From Rhodoblastus sp963710275 (GTDB taxonomy: Bacteria > Pseudomonadota > Alphaproteobacteria > Rhizobiales > Beijerinckiaceae): a DNA stretch of 64,000 nt. A program made the position numbers and the translations under genes. The notes beneath the pieces are model-generated. The model was not told where the DNA came from. It saw only the letters and a program-made list of their open reading frames with translations, and made no database searches. Of this stretch, positions 36,878-45,490 are shown one piece after another (the stretch's first letter is position 1; each line of letters starts with the position of its first letter). Location of the stretch: NCBI GenBank assembly GCA_963710275.1, contig CAVPZS010000012.1, forward strand, positions 310,001 through 374,000, in the 5' to 3' direction.

Positions 36878-38841
36878 ATGCGCCTGCATCTCAAAATCCT
36901 GCCGAAAATACTGCTGCTTCTGAGCCTGCTTGCGCTGGTCGCCTTGGCGGGGACCGTGTTCTCCACCCATAAAATGCGTTTGATCGACGACACCTATGGC
37001 GATCTGATCGATGGACCGGGCAAGGCCAATCTCGCAATCGCACGCGCCAATCGCAATCTCGTCTATGTCGATCGCTCCATCTACCGGCTGATCGCCGAGG
37101 AGAGCGAGGATGGCATCCAGCAGGCGACGAAGGAGATTGCTGATTCTGCGCGCCTATTTCCGCAAGCAGGTCAAGGTCTCCAGCTCGGCCATGCCGTCCA
37201 GGGCGTCCGACTTCGAAAAGATCGGCACAATGTTCGAAGCCGCCATGGAAAAGGGCTGCGCGGAGACCCTTGCGCTGGCGAAATCGGGGGGGATGGCGGA
37301 CAAGAAAACGGCCGCGACCGCAATGCGCGAACACTGCGATCCCGCCATGAACGAGGTCATGTTGAGCATCAGCGCGCTCACAAACCGCATTCTCAAGATC
37401 AACGACGAAAGCTCCGAAGCGGCGTTGGCGGTCACCAATTCGACCATCCGCACCACTTACGCCCTGGTGCTGGGAGGATCGGCGATCGTCCTGCTTCTCG
37501 TCGCCGGAGGCGTGTTGTGGTCGATCACGCTGCCAATAACCCACCTCGAGCGGCGCATGAGAAACCTGTCGCAAGGCGATGTGCAAACAGCGATCGAGGG
37601 TTGCGAGCGAAAGGACGAAATTGGCGCGATGGCGCGCGCGGTCCTGATCTTTCGCGACAACGCCATAGCGCGCGCCGCTCTGGAAGACGCGGCCCTCCTC
37701 GAAAGGCAGAGAGAACGTCAACGCCAGTCGCAGATGGAACATTTGATCGGCAAATTTCGGGCTTCGGTCGGCGATATCGTCAGCTCCGTCAATACCGGTG
37801 TCGGCGCCATGAGCGGAACGGCGGCTACCCTGGAAGAAGCCGCGTTGCGCGCCGAACAGACTGCGGGTTCGGCCAGAATGGCGGCCTCCGAGTTCGTCGC
37901 AACATATTTCCGCCGTTTCCGCGGCGGCGGAGCAACTTACGGCATCGATCACGGAAATATCGACGCAGGTGCGAGGGACCAGTGACCGTGTGGGCAAGGC
38001 GACCGAATGCGCCCGCCAGACCGTTCTCAGCGTCTCAAGTCTCGCCCAGCTTGCGGATAAAGTCGGCGCGATCGTCGAGATGATCCGCTCGATCGCCCAG
38101 CAGACCAATCTGCTTGCGCTGAACGCAACCATTGAAGCCGCCCGGGCTGGTGAAGCGGGCAAGGGCTTTGCGGTTGTAGCTTCGGAAGTCAAGACGCTCG
38201 CAGGGCAAACCGCGATCGCCACGGACGAAATCGCCACGCAGGTCGCGGCCATCCAGGCGGCGACACATTGCGCGGTGCAAGAAATTCGTTCGATCACCGG
38301 CGCGGTGGCGGAAATCGATACGCTGACGACGGCGGTCGCGTCTTCAGTCGAGCAACAAAGCCACGCGACCAATGAAATCGCCCGCGCCATGTCGAGAGCT
38401 TCCGACGGTTCCACCACCGCGACGAAAAATGTCGAGAATGTCGCCCAGGTGATTTGCGAAACCAGTTCCGAGGCTGGCCGGGTGACCACGGCGACAACAC
38501 TGTTGTCGCATTCGGCGGGCAGGCTGACCGAAGCCGTTGAAGCCTTCCTTCGCGAGCTGACGCAGGATGTCAAAGATCAACGCGCGGCGGTTCGCCGGCG
38601 TTCGACACAGGCGGTCATCGTGTGCTCCGATGCATCGCGATTGCCAACCAAGCTGGTCGACATTTCCGAAACGGGCGCCAAACTGGTCGCGACGGATACG
38701 CTCCGGGAGGGGGACACCGTCATCATGGAATTTGAAGACAAGACCAGCGTGTCGGCGCAGGTGGTCTGGCTCCGGGATGGATTTGCAGGCGCGCACTTCG
38801 CCCAGCCGCTTAGTTCGCTCGCATCCGGATGCGCCGCTTGA
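36878..38841 (+). CDS. Methyl-accepting chemotaxis protein with C-terminal PilZ domain, frameshifted
   Basis: TM1 is ILPKILLLLSLLALVALAG. A periplasmic helical sensor domain follows, then TM2 LVLGGSAIVLLLVAGGVLW and a HAMP region. The signalling hairpin is unmistakable: MIRSIAQQTNLLALNATIEA, then EAGKGFAVVASEVKTLAGQT. The last about 90 residues are a PilZ-like domain (STQAVIVCSDASRLPTKLVD, GAKLVATDTLREGD, SAQVVWLRDGFAGAHF). Homology shifts frame near 37145 and 37900; two single-base fixes give about 650 residues. The start ATG 36878 has GAGAGA upstream. PilZ commonly binds cyclic di-GMP; the usual RxxxR motif is only partly visible here. Ligand unknown. Confidence 0.85.
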
Positions 38842-38847
38842 AACACA

Positions 38848-38864
38848 CGGCCCGCGAAGGGCCG
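38848..38864. terminator. Hairpin between convergent chemoreceptor and phenol hydroxylase genes
   Basis: A perfect 6-bp G/C stem (38848-38853 with 38859-38864), loop GCGAA. It lies 6 bases after the chemoreceptor stop and about 90 after the dmpP stop. T runs are weak on both sides, so it may act in either direction or not at all. Confidence 0.4.
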
Positions 38865-38955
38865 ATCAATGCGAGGTATAATTTGGCGAAGGGCCGAAGA
38901 ACATAGCTCGCCCCGCATTTGCGCGCAAAACCCGAAATTTTCATCTTTTACTTTT

Positions 38956-40017
38956 TCACACCCGCTTGAACAGCGGACTGCGGATTTGCTGGGCGTCGGC
39001 CGCCGAGAAGAATTTTTCGGTGTAGATGTCGCGCTCGAACAGGCGCCCCTGCATCAGGGTGGAGATGCAGGCCTCGATCATCAGCGGCGGCCCGCAGAGA
39101 TAGGCCTTGTGGCCGCGGAAATCATTGTTGAAATGCTCCCTGGCGGCCTCATGGGCGTATTGGCGCCGCCCATCCCAGTCGCTGCCTGCGGGCTCGTCCG
39201 ACAAGGCGGCTATATAGGTGAAATGCGGATGCGCCGCGGCCAGCGCCAGGAATTCGTCGTGGTCGTAGAGTTCCTGCCGGTTGCGCGCGCCGTTGATCAG
39301 CGTGATCGGCAGGGTCGACCCCTCGGCCAGCAGGTCGAGGATCATCGAACGCGGGCTGGAAAGCCCGGAGCCGCCGGCAATGAAGATCGACGGCGTCTGC
39401 GCGGATTTGCGCACGAAGAAGCGGCCGTAAGGCCCGTTCAGGGACAGGCTGTCGCCGACGCTCAATTCCTTGTGCAGCCAGGACGTCGCCGCGCCGCCCG
39501 GCACGATCCGGACATTGAACTCCAGTACATTTCCCTGCGAGGGCGCGTTGGCCAGCGAGAAGGCGCGCGCGCCGATCCCGCCGGGAATGACGAGATTGAC
39601 ATATTGGCCGGCCTGGAAATCGAGGATTTCGTTATCGTCGAGCGTCAGCCAGATGCCCTTGATGGTCGGGGTCAAAGTCTCGATCCGCGTCACCACCCCG
39701 GTAAAATCGCGCACCGGAATGGACCGCTCGTCCTCGTCGACATCGATTTCGGCTTCGATGACGCAATCGTCTTCCAGCGTCGCGCAACAGGCGAGCGTCA
39801 TCCCCTCCTCGCGCTCATATTCCATCAGGGCGAAACTGGAGGCGGCGCCGTGATCGATCTCGCCGTCAGTCACCTTGACCTTGCAGGTGCCGCAATAGCC
39901 CTGTCCGCAGGCGTGCGGCAGATGGATGCCCGCGCGCAGCGCCGCGTCGAGAATGGTCTGGCCGTCCTCGACCTCGATCGTCTGGTCGAGGGGCTCGATG
40001 CGCAATTCGTGGCTCAT
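38956..40017 (-). CDS. dmpP: Phenol hydroxylase reductase component P
   Basis: Passes electrons from NADH via FAD and a plant-type [2Fe-2S] cluster to the hydroxylase. N-terminal ferredoxin domain with CGQGYCGTCKV and the fourth Cys in LACCATLEDD; FAD domain GQYVNLVIPGGIGARAFSLA; NAD domain IFIAGGSGLSSPRSM and KAYLCGPPLMIEACI. It has 353 residues, the same length as DmpP. ATG 40017 matches the family start MSHELRIEPL. Last gene of the hydroxylase operon, separated from dmpO by a palindromic repeat. Confidence 0.95.
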   Translation of the reverse strand: MSHELRIEPLDQTIEVEDGQTILDAALRAGIHLPHACGQGYCGTCKVKVTDGEIDHGAASSFALMEYEREEGMTLACCATLEDDCVIEAEIDVDEDERSIPVRDFTGVVTRIETLTPTIKGIWLTLDDNEILDFQAGQYVNLVIPGGIGARAFSLANAPSQGNVLEFNVRIVPGGAATSWLHKELSVGDSLSLNGPYGRFFVRKSAQTPSIFIAGGSGLSSPRSMILDLLAEGSTLPITLINGARNRQELYDHDEFLALAAAHPHFTYIAALSDEPAGSDWDGRRQYAHEAAREHFNNDFRGHKAYLCGPPLMIEACISTLMQGRLFERDIYTEKFFSAADAQQIRSPLFKRV

Positions 40018-40048
40018 GGATGTCCTGTGAAGGCGTTCTGGATCAATG

Positions 40049-40134
40049 GCCGTCATTGCGGGCGCAGGCGAAGCAATCCATCCCCAAAGCCCGGGGATGG
40101 ATTGCTTCGTCGTTTCACGCCTCGCAATGACGGC
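40049..40134. repeat. Long palindromic intergenic repeat inside the phenol hydroxylase operon
   Basis: An 86-bp imperfect inverted repeat. The outer arms GCCGTCATTGCG (40049-40060) and CGCAATGACGGC (40123-40134) are exact complements. Inner arms AAGCAATCCATCCCC and GGGGATGGATTGCTT pair around a short loop near 40086-40090. Content and form match the CGTCATTGCGAG...CAATGACG type of dispersed palindromes common in Bradyrhizobium and relatives (from general knowledge). It lies between dmpO and dmpP and could form a strong RNA hairpin that affects dmpP expression or mRNA stability. Confidence 0.85.
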
Positions 40135-40155
40135 GCTGGAGTTGTCGGAAAGACG

Positions 40156-40512
40156 TCAGTATCCCGAGCCGTTCAGCCCGTTGAGGCCCGGCGTGGTGAA
40201 GCGGATCAGGTCCTTGTGGCCGATGCCGTTCTCGGCAAGGCTTTTCGACGGATCGGGCGTGAAAACCTCCTCCGAGTTCTGCCAGATCACCTTGTCCCAC
40301 TCGATATGCTCGAAATCCGGATGGTACTCATAGCTTTCCTTGATATAGGCCAGCAATGTCGCGAAAGGCGTGCCCGGCGCCATCGTGACCACGAAGGGCC
40401 GCGAGAACATGCGGTGCATTTCCCAATTGACGTAGAGAAGCTGCTTGCCCTTGTAGTTCGCCAGCGCGTCCCGGGAGGGAAGGTCATAGGCTCCGATCGA
40501 TGCCACGCTCAT
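40156..40512 (-). CDS. dmpO: Phenol hydroxylase gamma subunit O
   Basis: Small structural subunit of the (alpha-beta-gamma)2 hydroxylase. 118 residues: MSVASIGAYDLPSRDALANY, then NWEMHRMFSRPFVVTMAPG, YHPDFEHIEWDKVIWQNS and a C-terminal GHKDLIRFTTPGL, matching DmpO/PhhO. It starts 11 bases after dmpN ends. Confidence 0.93.
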   Translation of the reverse strand: MSVASIGAYDLPSRDALANYKGKQLLYVNWEMHRMFSRPFVVTMAPGTPFATLLAYIKESYEYHPDFEHIEWDKVIWQNSEEVFTPDPSKSLAENGIGHKDLIRFTTPGLNGLNGSGY

Positions 40513-40523
40513 GGTCTTTCCCT

Positions 40524-42070
40524 TCAGTTCTTGGTGGCGAGATTGCGCCAGGCGGCGAAATTGGCCTGGTCCTGCGAGCCGTTGAAATCGCCGGTCGCCG
40601 CCTTGTCGAGCCGCCAATAGTCCGCGCACATGCGCGGCCGGGTTGAAGTCGGGCGCGTTGACGTCGACGCCTTCAGGCGCGCAATTGCCCTGCAGCACCT
40701 GATGCGAGGAGATATAGGCCTGGACGTATTTTTCCGGCTCGTTCTCGAAAATCTCCTGGCAGAAATCCGAGCAGAAATGGAACTTCTCGCCTTTGAACTG
40801 GGTCGAGCGGAAGCACGTCTTCATGGGGTCGGCGGGGTCGTTGTACTTGATGGTGTTGACGCAGACCTGGCAGTTCATCGGCGCGGTCTTGTTGTTGAAG
40901 CGCTTGCCGGCCTTTTCCATCTTGTCCCAATATTCCAGGGTCGGACGGTAGAATTTGTCGAAGGTGTTGGGATATTTCTCCGCAGAGCCAGTCGAGCTCT
41001 TCCTTCTCGGGCATCCAGGTGTGGAACGGCGTCGCCTCTGGCTTCATGTAGAAGCCGATCCACGACTGGTGGGTGACGTGTTCCTTTTCGGCGACGGTCT
41101 GGGCGAAGCATTTCGGGATTTTCACGCCATAGCGCGCGAGATCGTTGAACAGCGCCGCGCCGTTCTGCTCGAAATACATCTCCCAGGCTTCCTTGAAGCT
41201 CATGATGCGCTTCGGCAGCATGTAATCCATCATCATGCCGACGGCGCCGAGCTTGCGCGTGCCGCGCCAGGTCCATTTGTCGATCCAGCGCTGGACGATG
41301 GGCAGGTTGTCCGGGTCCTGCTCCAGCATGAACTTGATGCATTCGAGGCCGAGCGTCATGTGGCGCGCCTCGTCCGACTGGGCCGAGAAGCCGACGGTCA
41401 TCGCCGCCATGTCGCCGTTATAGGCGGCGCCCGAAATGAAGGGCACGAACAGGATATTGGTCAGCACATATTCGAAGGCGAAGCCGATCGCGACCATGAA
41501 TTCGAACGGACCGGCGGTCACCGCGTCGTCGAAGAACGACTTGCCGTCGGAAAGGTACCACATGCGCGACTGCTGGTGGGCGAACTCGTCCATGCCATTG
41601 TAGAAGCGATTGTAGTTCGAGATGGAATGGATCTGCGTCTGGAAGTGGCGGTACTCGTCGACCGCCTGCATCAGGCAGGCGACGCGCGGGCCGGCGCCGA
41701 CCATCTGGCGGCCCATGTTGGTGAAGCCGCGCGCAGCCATGAGTTCGAGCGGCGGCGTCGAACCCAGGAACAGCTTCAGCACATTGATGTAGCGGCCGTC
41801 GGTCACGGTCAGGTGGCCGTTGTTCTGGTTGAAGGCCTCCAGGATCGCGTAGAGCTTGCGCTCCTTTTCGGCCTGGTACTTCCAATAGGCGTCCATGGTC
41901 AGGCGGAACGGGTCCTCCCACCGGTTCCAGTCGTGGATCTTGATCCCCTCATAGGTGGTCTGGGGAAAGATTTTCTCCATCGGCTGGTACGTCGTGTCCC
42001 AGGCGAGATCACGGGTCATGAGCGTATAACGCTCCTTCAGGCCAAGCTTCTTGGCGACTTTGATGTCCAT
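40524..42070 (-). CDS. dmpN: Phenol hydroxylase alpha (catalytic) subunit N, two frameshifts
   Basis: Large di-iron subunit that hydroxylates phenol to catechol. It starts MDIKVAKKLGLKERYTLMTR, typical of DmpN. Two DExRH iron-binding motifs are seen: MQAVDEYRHFQTQ and QSDEARHMTLG, each supplying Glu and His ligands. The C-terminal part has the Cys-rich MNCQVCVNTIKYND and FHFCSDFCQEIFENEPEKY segment. The frame shifts near 40980 (into EKYPNTFDKFYRPTLEYWDK) and near 40635 (into DYWRLDKAATGDFNG), ending WRNLATKN at 40524. Repaired length of about 515 matches DmpN. Active-site residues are outside the breaks. Confidence 0.93.
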
Positions 42071-42127
42071 GGGGCTGCTCTCCCGAAGCGTTTTCGAAGA
42101 AAACGCGTCAAAACGAAAAAAGGCTTT

Positions 42128-42397
42128 TCAGTTCCAGCTCAGGCTGAACTCGTCGTCGGTTTCGTCGAGATGGCCTGAAATGGTGATGAGGTGGACCTGC
42201 AATTCCTGCAGATCGAATTTCCGGCCCATGATCTCTTCCACCGTGGCGCGCTTGATGACGAGGCGCCCGGGCGCGTCGACCTTCACCATGGCCGGCTGCT
42301 CCACGACGGTCGCCTCGGGATTGTCTTCGAGGATAGCCTCGACGATGCAGCGGGTGTCTTCGTTCTTCTGAAAGGCGATGAAGGCGTTCGAAATCAT
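42128..42397 (-). CDS. dmpM: Phenol hydroxylase effector/activator protein M
   Basis: Cofactor-free regulatory protein that binds the hydroxylase and tunes oxygen activation (MmoB/DmpM family). 89 residues: MISNAFIAFQKNEDTRCIVE, ILEDNPEATVVEQPAMVKV, MGRKFDLQELQVHLITISG, typical size and order. It starts 11 bases after dmpL. Confidence 0.95.
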   Translation of the reverse strand: MISNAFIAFQKNEDTRCIVEAILEDNPEATVVEQPAMVKVDAPGRLVIKRATVEEIMGRKFDLQELQVHLITISGHLDETDDEFSLSWN

Positions 42398-42408
42398 GTC
42401 TGGTCCTT

Positions 42409-43401
42409 TCAGACGGCGAGGCCGGCTTTGGCGGCGCGACGGTCGAGGGTCTGGATCGATTCGTCGAGCGCGGCCTCGGCGTCCGGTCCGAAGGCCATTG
42501 CGGCTATGGGGGCGAGCGCCTCTGCGGCGCGCGCGCGCCAAGCCCTGAACCAGGCGGAAAGCGTCTCGGCATTGTCCGGATTTTCCGCGGCGGCCACCTT
42601 GAGCACGGCGTCGAGCCATTTGGCGTTCTCGAACGCCCACTCGCCCTGAAAGCGCGTCAGCATCGAGATGACGGGTCCATAGAGTCCGTTGAGCTTGTCG
42701 TTGAGGCGGTCGTAGATCAGATGGAACAGCAGGCCTTCAAGCACGACATTCTGGGCGACGAGGACCTCGAACCAGTCCTGCTCGACCATGATGTCTTCGA
42801 CGTAGCGGCGCAGGCCCTGCCAGGCCGGGGCGTTCAGCCAGGCGTCCTTGGCGGCGGCGAGCGCATCGAGATCGTCGAAGGCCATGCCGAGACGGGTGAT
42901 GTACTGGGCGATGCCCAGCTGGTCCATTGAAGCGTAGGTCGCCGCCTGCGAGACGGCGATGCCATAGCTGAAGGACCCGACGTAGGAATTGTTGATGTTC
43001 GAGGCGTAGGCGACATGGCGCAGCGGCAGGATCACGGTCTGCGCCAGCTTGCGACCCTCTTCGGGATAGGCTTGGGCGAGACCTTTTTCCTCGACCAGGT
43101 CGAAGTCGGCTTCGGCGGCGTCCTGCATGCGGGCGCGGGCGAGCGTCCAGGCGCCATAATAAAACTGGCGCGGGTCCTTGAGCGCGTACCAGTCCTTCAT
43201 GGTGATCTTCGTCCGCCGCGGGTCGAATATGTCGAAAGCGGGGTCCCAGGTCGGCCGGTAGTGGAAATTTTCCACCGGCTGGAGGTCCATCGTGCCCTCG
43301 ACATAGCGCGAAGCCGGCTTGTTCCCTCCCGGGCGCCGGGCAAGATGCCCGAAATTCTGGCGCAAGGGTTTTAACGCGATCGTCCGCAAATCCAGTTGCA
43401 T
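42409..43401 (-). CDS. dmpL: Phenol hydroxylase beta subunit L
   Basis: Structural beta subunit of the hydroxylase core; ferritin-like fold without metal. 330 residues. Recognisable segments: ENFHYRPTWDPAFDIFDPRR, DPRQFYYGAWTLARARMQ, ASNINNSYVGSFSYGIAV and FEVLVAQNVVLEGLLFHLIY. The length equals DmpL, and the gene sits between K and M as in known operons. Confidence 0.95.
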   Translation of the reverse strand: MQLDLRTIALKPLRQNFGHLARRPGGNKPASRYVEGTMDLQPVENFHYRPTWDPAFDIFDPRRTKITMKDWYALKDPRQFYYGAWTLARARMQDAAEADFDLVEEKGLAQAYPEEGRKLAQTVILPLRHVAYASNINNSYVGSFSYGIAVSQAATYASMDQLGIAQYITRLGMAFDDLDALAAAKDAWLNAPAWQGLRRYVEDIMVEQDWFEVLVAQNVVLEGLLFHLIYDRLNDKLNGLYGPVISMLTRFQGEWAFENAKWLDAVLKVAAAENPDNAETLSAWFRAWRARAAEALAPIAAMAFGPDAEAALDESIQTLDRRAAKAGLAV

Positions 43402-43435
43402 TTTCCGGTTCCTCAGATGTCCCAGGCGTTGGCTG

Positions 43436-43693
43436 TCAGCGGAAGCGCTGATGCGTCGCGTCGTGCATGTTCCAGTTGAAATCCGCGGCGTCGCCAGCGG
43501 CGGTCGAGCCGAGCGCGTCGAGATGTTCGACCTTGTTGTCGCGGCAGAATTCCTCGAAGGCCGCGCGCGGCATGACCAACTCGACGCACAGGTCCGGATC
43601 GCCGACGGCGAACATGAACTCGACCATTCCGTTCGGCCGTTCATTCGTTACGCTAACGAATTTTCGAAGCCTTTCGAGCGCATTCCGGCCCAT
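43436..43693 (-). CDS. dmpK: Phenol hydroxylase assembly protein K
   Basis: First operon gene. 85 residues; in known systems the K protein is needed for assembly of the iron-loaded enzyme but not for turnover. Segments: VTNERPNGMVEFMFAVGDPD, AFEEFCRDNKVEHL and FNWNMHDATHQRFR. ATG 43693 is chosen over the GTG at 43702 because AGGGAG lies about 10 bases before the ATG but too near the GTG. A near-perfect palindrome lies 60 bases upstream. Confidence 0.9.
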   Translation of the reverse strand: MGRNALERLRKFVSVTNERPNGMVEFMFAVGDPDLCVELVMPRAAFEEFCRDNKVEHLDALGSTAAGDAADFNWNMHDATHQRFR

Positions 43694-43752
43694 GGCGACC
43701 ACTCCCTGAATTCCCGCGCTTTTGGCGGGTTATTGCTTGTCCGGCCATAAAG

Positions 43753-43778
43753 CCATTAATTAACATGTTAGTTAATGG
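43753..43778. promoter_or_regulatory. Operator-like palindrome 1, upstream of phenol hydroxylase operon
   Basis: A 26-bp dyad pairing 12 of 13 positions, centred on TTAACATGTTAG; outer ends CCATTAA and TTAATGG. It ends 60 bases before the dmpK start, where a promoter would lie. The same core recurs at 44835 and 45448 next to two MarR genes. The form is typical of MarR-family operators. Confidence 0.65.
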
Positions 43779-43811
43779 ACCTTTGGGAGAAACACTTGCA
43801 CTTTTCCTGCC

Positions 43812-44738
43812 TCAGCTGGCGCCGCTGGCGCGAAACTGACTGGGGCTTTGTCCGGTCCGCTTGGCAAAAAAGCGGGAAAAATAAGCCGGGTCCGCGAAGC
43901 CCAACTGAAAGCAGATTTCGCCGATCGGCGTTCCCGTATAACGCAGCAGTCGCCGGGCTTCCTGCAGAATTCTTTCGTGCACGATTTCCTTGGGCGGCTG
44001 GTCGGCCATCCGCCGGCAGATGTCATTGAGCCGCGCTTCGGTCACCGACAAACGGCTGGCATAGTCGCCAAGTGTGATGTGATCGCGAAAATGAGCCTCG
44101 ACCATATCACAGAATTGCAGGAAGAGAGACATGTCCGGCGCGCGCTCGGCCCGCAGGGCGCCGTCGGGCGCCTGCATTGTCATGATCCGGCTGAGATGGA
44201 TGAAAAAACACTGTCCCAGGGCCTGCAGAGCGGCCGCCCGACCGGTCTTGTCGCCAAGATACTCCGTTTGCAGCAATTCCACGACGCGTACCAGCGCATC
44301 GAATTCGGGCCGCCAGTCGCCGAGCAAGGTTTCCAGTTCCAGAAAAACGGGTTCGCGCAACAGGCCATCGGGCCATTGGCCCGGAGTCTGCTGAGCCCAG
44401 CGCCGAACTGCCTCCTGACGCACGGTCAGTACGTGCCCATCCGTGTCGTCGTCGGAATAGAAGGAATGTGGCGCCGTGGGGGGGGTGAAGATCAGCACGG
44501 GGGCCTTGCCCCGGTAGCCGCGTCCGTCCAGATTGAGGTGAATGTAGCCTTTGGTCAGCACATGCGCCTGAAAGAAGCAGTAATGCCGGTGGACGGGAGT
44601 GTTGCGGCCGAAAAAATCGGCCAGTCGGCCAAAAGTCTCGTAATGGATTTCGCCCTCGGGATCGCGCTGATCGTAAACGCGGCCGATGTGGATGTCGGCG
44701 ATGACCTGCGGTCTTGAATCGGGAGGAGCTTGTTTCAT
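43812..44738 (-). CDS. AraC-family regulator, HpaA-like
   Basis: 308 residues. A cupin-like sensing half carries GEIHYETFGRLADFFGRNTP and HRHYCFFQAHVLTKG, resembling HpaA, the activator of 4-hydroxyphenylacetate hydroxylase. The C-terminal double HTH has TLGDYASRLSVTEARLNDIC and GEICFQLGFADPAYFSRFF, with the usual FAKRTGQSPSQFR end. The start MKQAPPDS at 44738 follows GGAGGAG (reading minus). It lies directly upstream of the phenol hydroxylase operon on the same strand, so it is the likely activator. Confidence 0.9.
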   Translation of the reverse strand: MKQAPPDSRPQVIADIHIGRVYDQRDPEGEIHYETFGRLADFFGRNTPVHRHYCFFQAHVLTKGYIHLNLDGRGYRGKAPVLIFTPPTAPHSFYSDDDTDGHVLTVRQEAVRRWAQQTPGQWPDGLLREPVFLELETLLGDWRPEFDALVRVVELLQTEYLGDKTGRAAALQALGQCFFIHLSRIMTMQAPDGALRAERAPDMSLFLQFCDMVEAHFRDHITLGDYASRLSVTEARLNDICRRMADQPPKEIVHERILQEARRLLRYTGTPIGEICFQLGFADPAYFSRFFAKRTGQSPSQFRASGAS

Positions 44739-44834
44739 CGCTGACCTTGCGCCGGCGCCAAGGCGCAACGGGCTGAAAACACGTGGGACGCGCGCATTGA
44801 GACTAGCAAAATGCGACTGCCGGCGGCAAGATAG

Positions 44835-44846
44835 CTAACATGTTAG
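44835..44846. promoter_or_regulatory. Operator-like palindrome 2, between araC-type and first marR gene
   Basis: Perfect 12-bp palindrome CTAACATGTTAG, shared core of site 1. It sits 54 bases before marR-1 (plus) and 97 before the AraC gene (minus), so a bound repressor could control both. Confidence 0.6.
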
Positions 44847-44899
44847 TTTTCTTTCTGGTATGTTTTCGGGGATGAATTCTTGAAGGCTGCAACTGGTTC

Positions 44900-45373
44900 A
44901 TGACCGACGCCATCCCCTATCGCAACTTGCCGCTGAGCTTGCTGCGCGCCCGCGAAGCCGTTTTGTGCCATTTTCGTCCGATACTCACCCAGTTTGGCCT
45001 TACTGAGCCACAGTGGCGGATTATCCGCGCCTTGCTTGACGCCGGAGAACTGGAGCCGCGCGAAATTTGTGAAATTTGCCAGATTTTAAGTCCCAGCCTG
45101 ACGGGCGTTCTGTCGCGGATGGAAGAAACGGGATTGGTGACGCGCAAGCGCATGGCGGGGGACCAGCGCCGCCTTATCGTGGGCTTGACCGAGAAATCGC
45201 GGAAACTGGCCGAGGATCTGCGTCCACTGATCATTCGCCAGTACAAGCTGATCGAACAGGCCTACGGACCTGAATTGATGGCCGAGCTTTACGCCGTCAC
45301 CGACCGCCTGCTGCAGGTCGCGCAATCGACCGCTCCCGCCACGGTCTTGCTCTCACAAAACCCCGGCGAGTGA
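44900..45373 (+). CDS. MarR-family repressor, HpaR-like (copy 1)
   Basis: 157 residues. The start LPLSLLRAREAVLCHFRPIL and the winged-HTH LTEPQWRIIRALLDAGELEP, SPSLTGVLSRMEETGLVTRK, DQRRLIVGLTEKS closely follow HpaR (HpcR), the repressor of homoprotocatechuate degradation. Such repressors release DNA on binding an aromatic. Palindrome 2 upstream suggests autoregulation. Confidence 0.9.
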   Translation: MTDAIPYRNLPLSLLRAREAVLCHFRPILTQFGLTEPQWRIIRALLDAGELEPREICEICQILSPSLTGVLSRMEETGLVTRKRMAGDQRRLIVGLTEKSRKLAEDLRPLIIRQYKLIEQAYGPELMAELYAVTDRLLQVAQSTAPATVLLSQNPGE

Positions 45374-45447
45374 GCGCAGCGGCCATTCCCACATTGCGTC
45401 TGGGACGCAATTGGCGCCGTCGCCTCTATTTCTATTGCGAATTCGTA

Positions 45448-45461
45448 GTTAACACGTTAAC
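45448..45461. promoter_or_regulatory. Operator-like palindrome 3, upstream of second marR gene
   Basis: GTTAACACGTTAAC, a 14-bp dyad with only the central A/C pair mismatched. It has the same YTAACAYGTTAR core as sites 1 and 2 and lies 29 bases before the second MarR start. Confidence 0.6.
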
Positions 45462-45490
45462 CACCTAAGGGTGAGACATGGCGCGGCCAA

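Noticed and set aside
38869..40620. 583-codon open frame on the plus strand
   Set aside because: Antisense to dmpP and dmpO, which match their families along their whole length.
43724..43740. TGGC...TTGC pattern near dmpK that looks like a sigma-54 site
   Set aside because: GG-to-GC spacing is off by one and it faces away from the operon.
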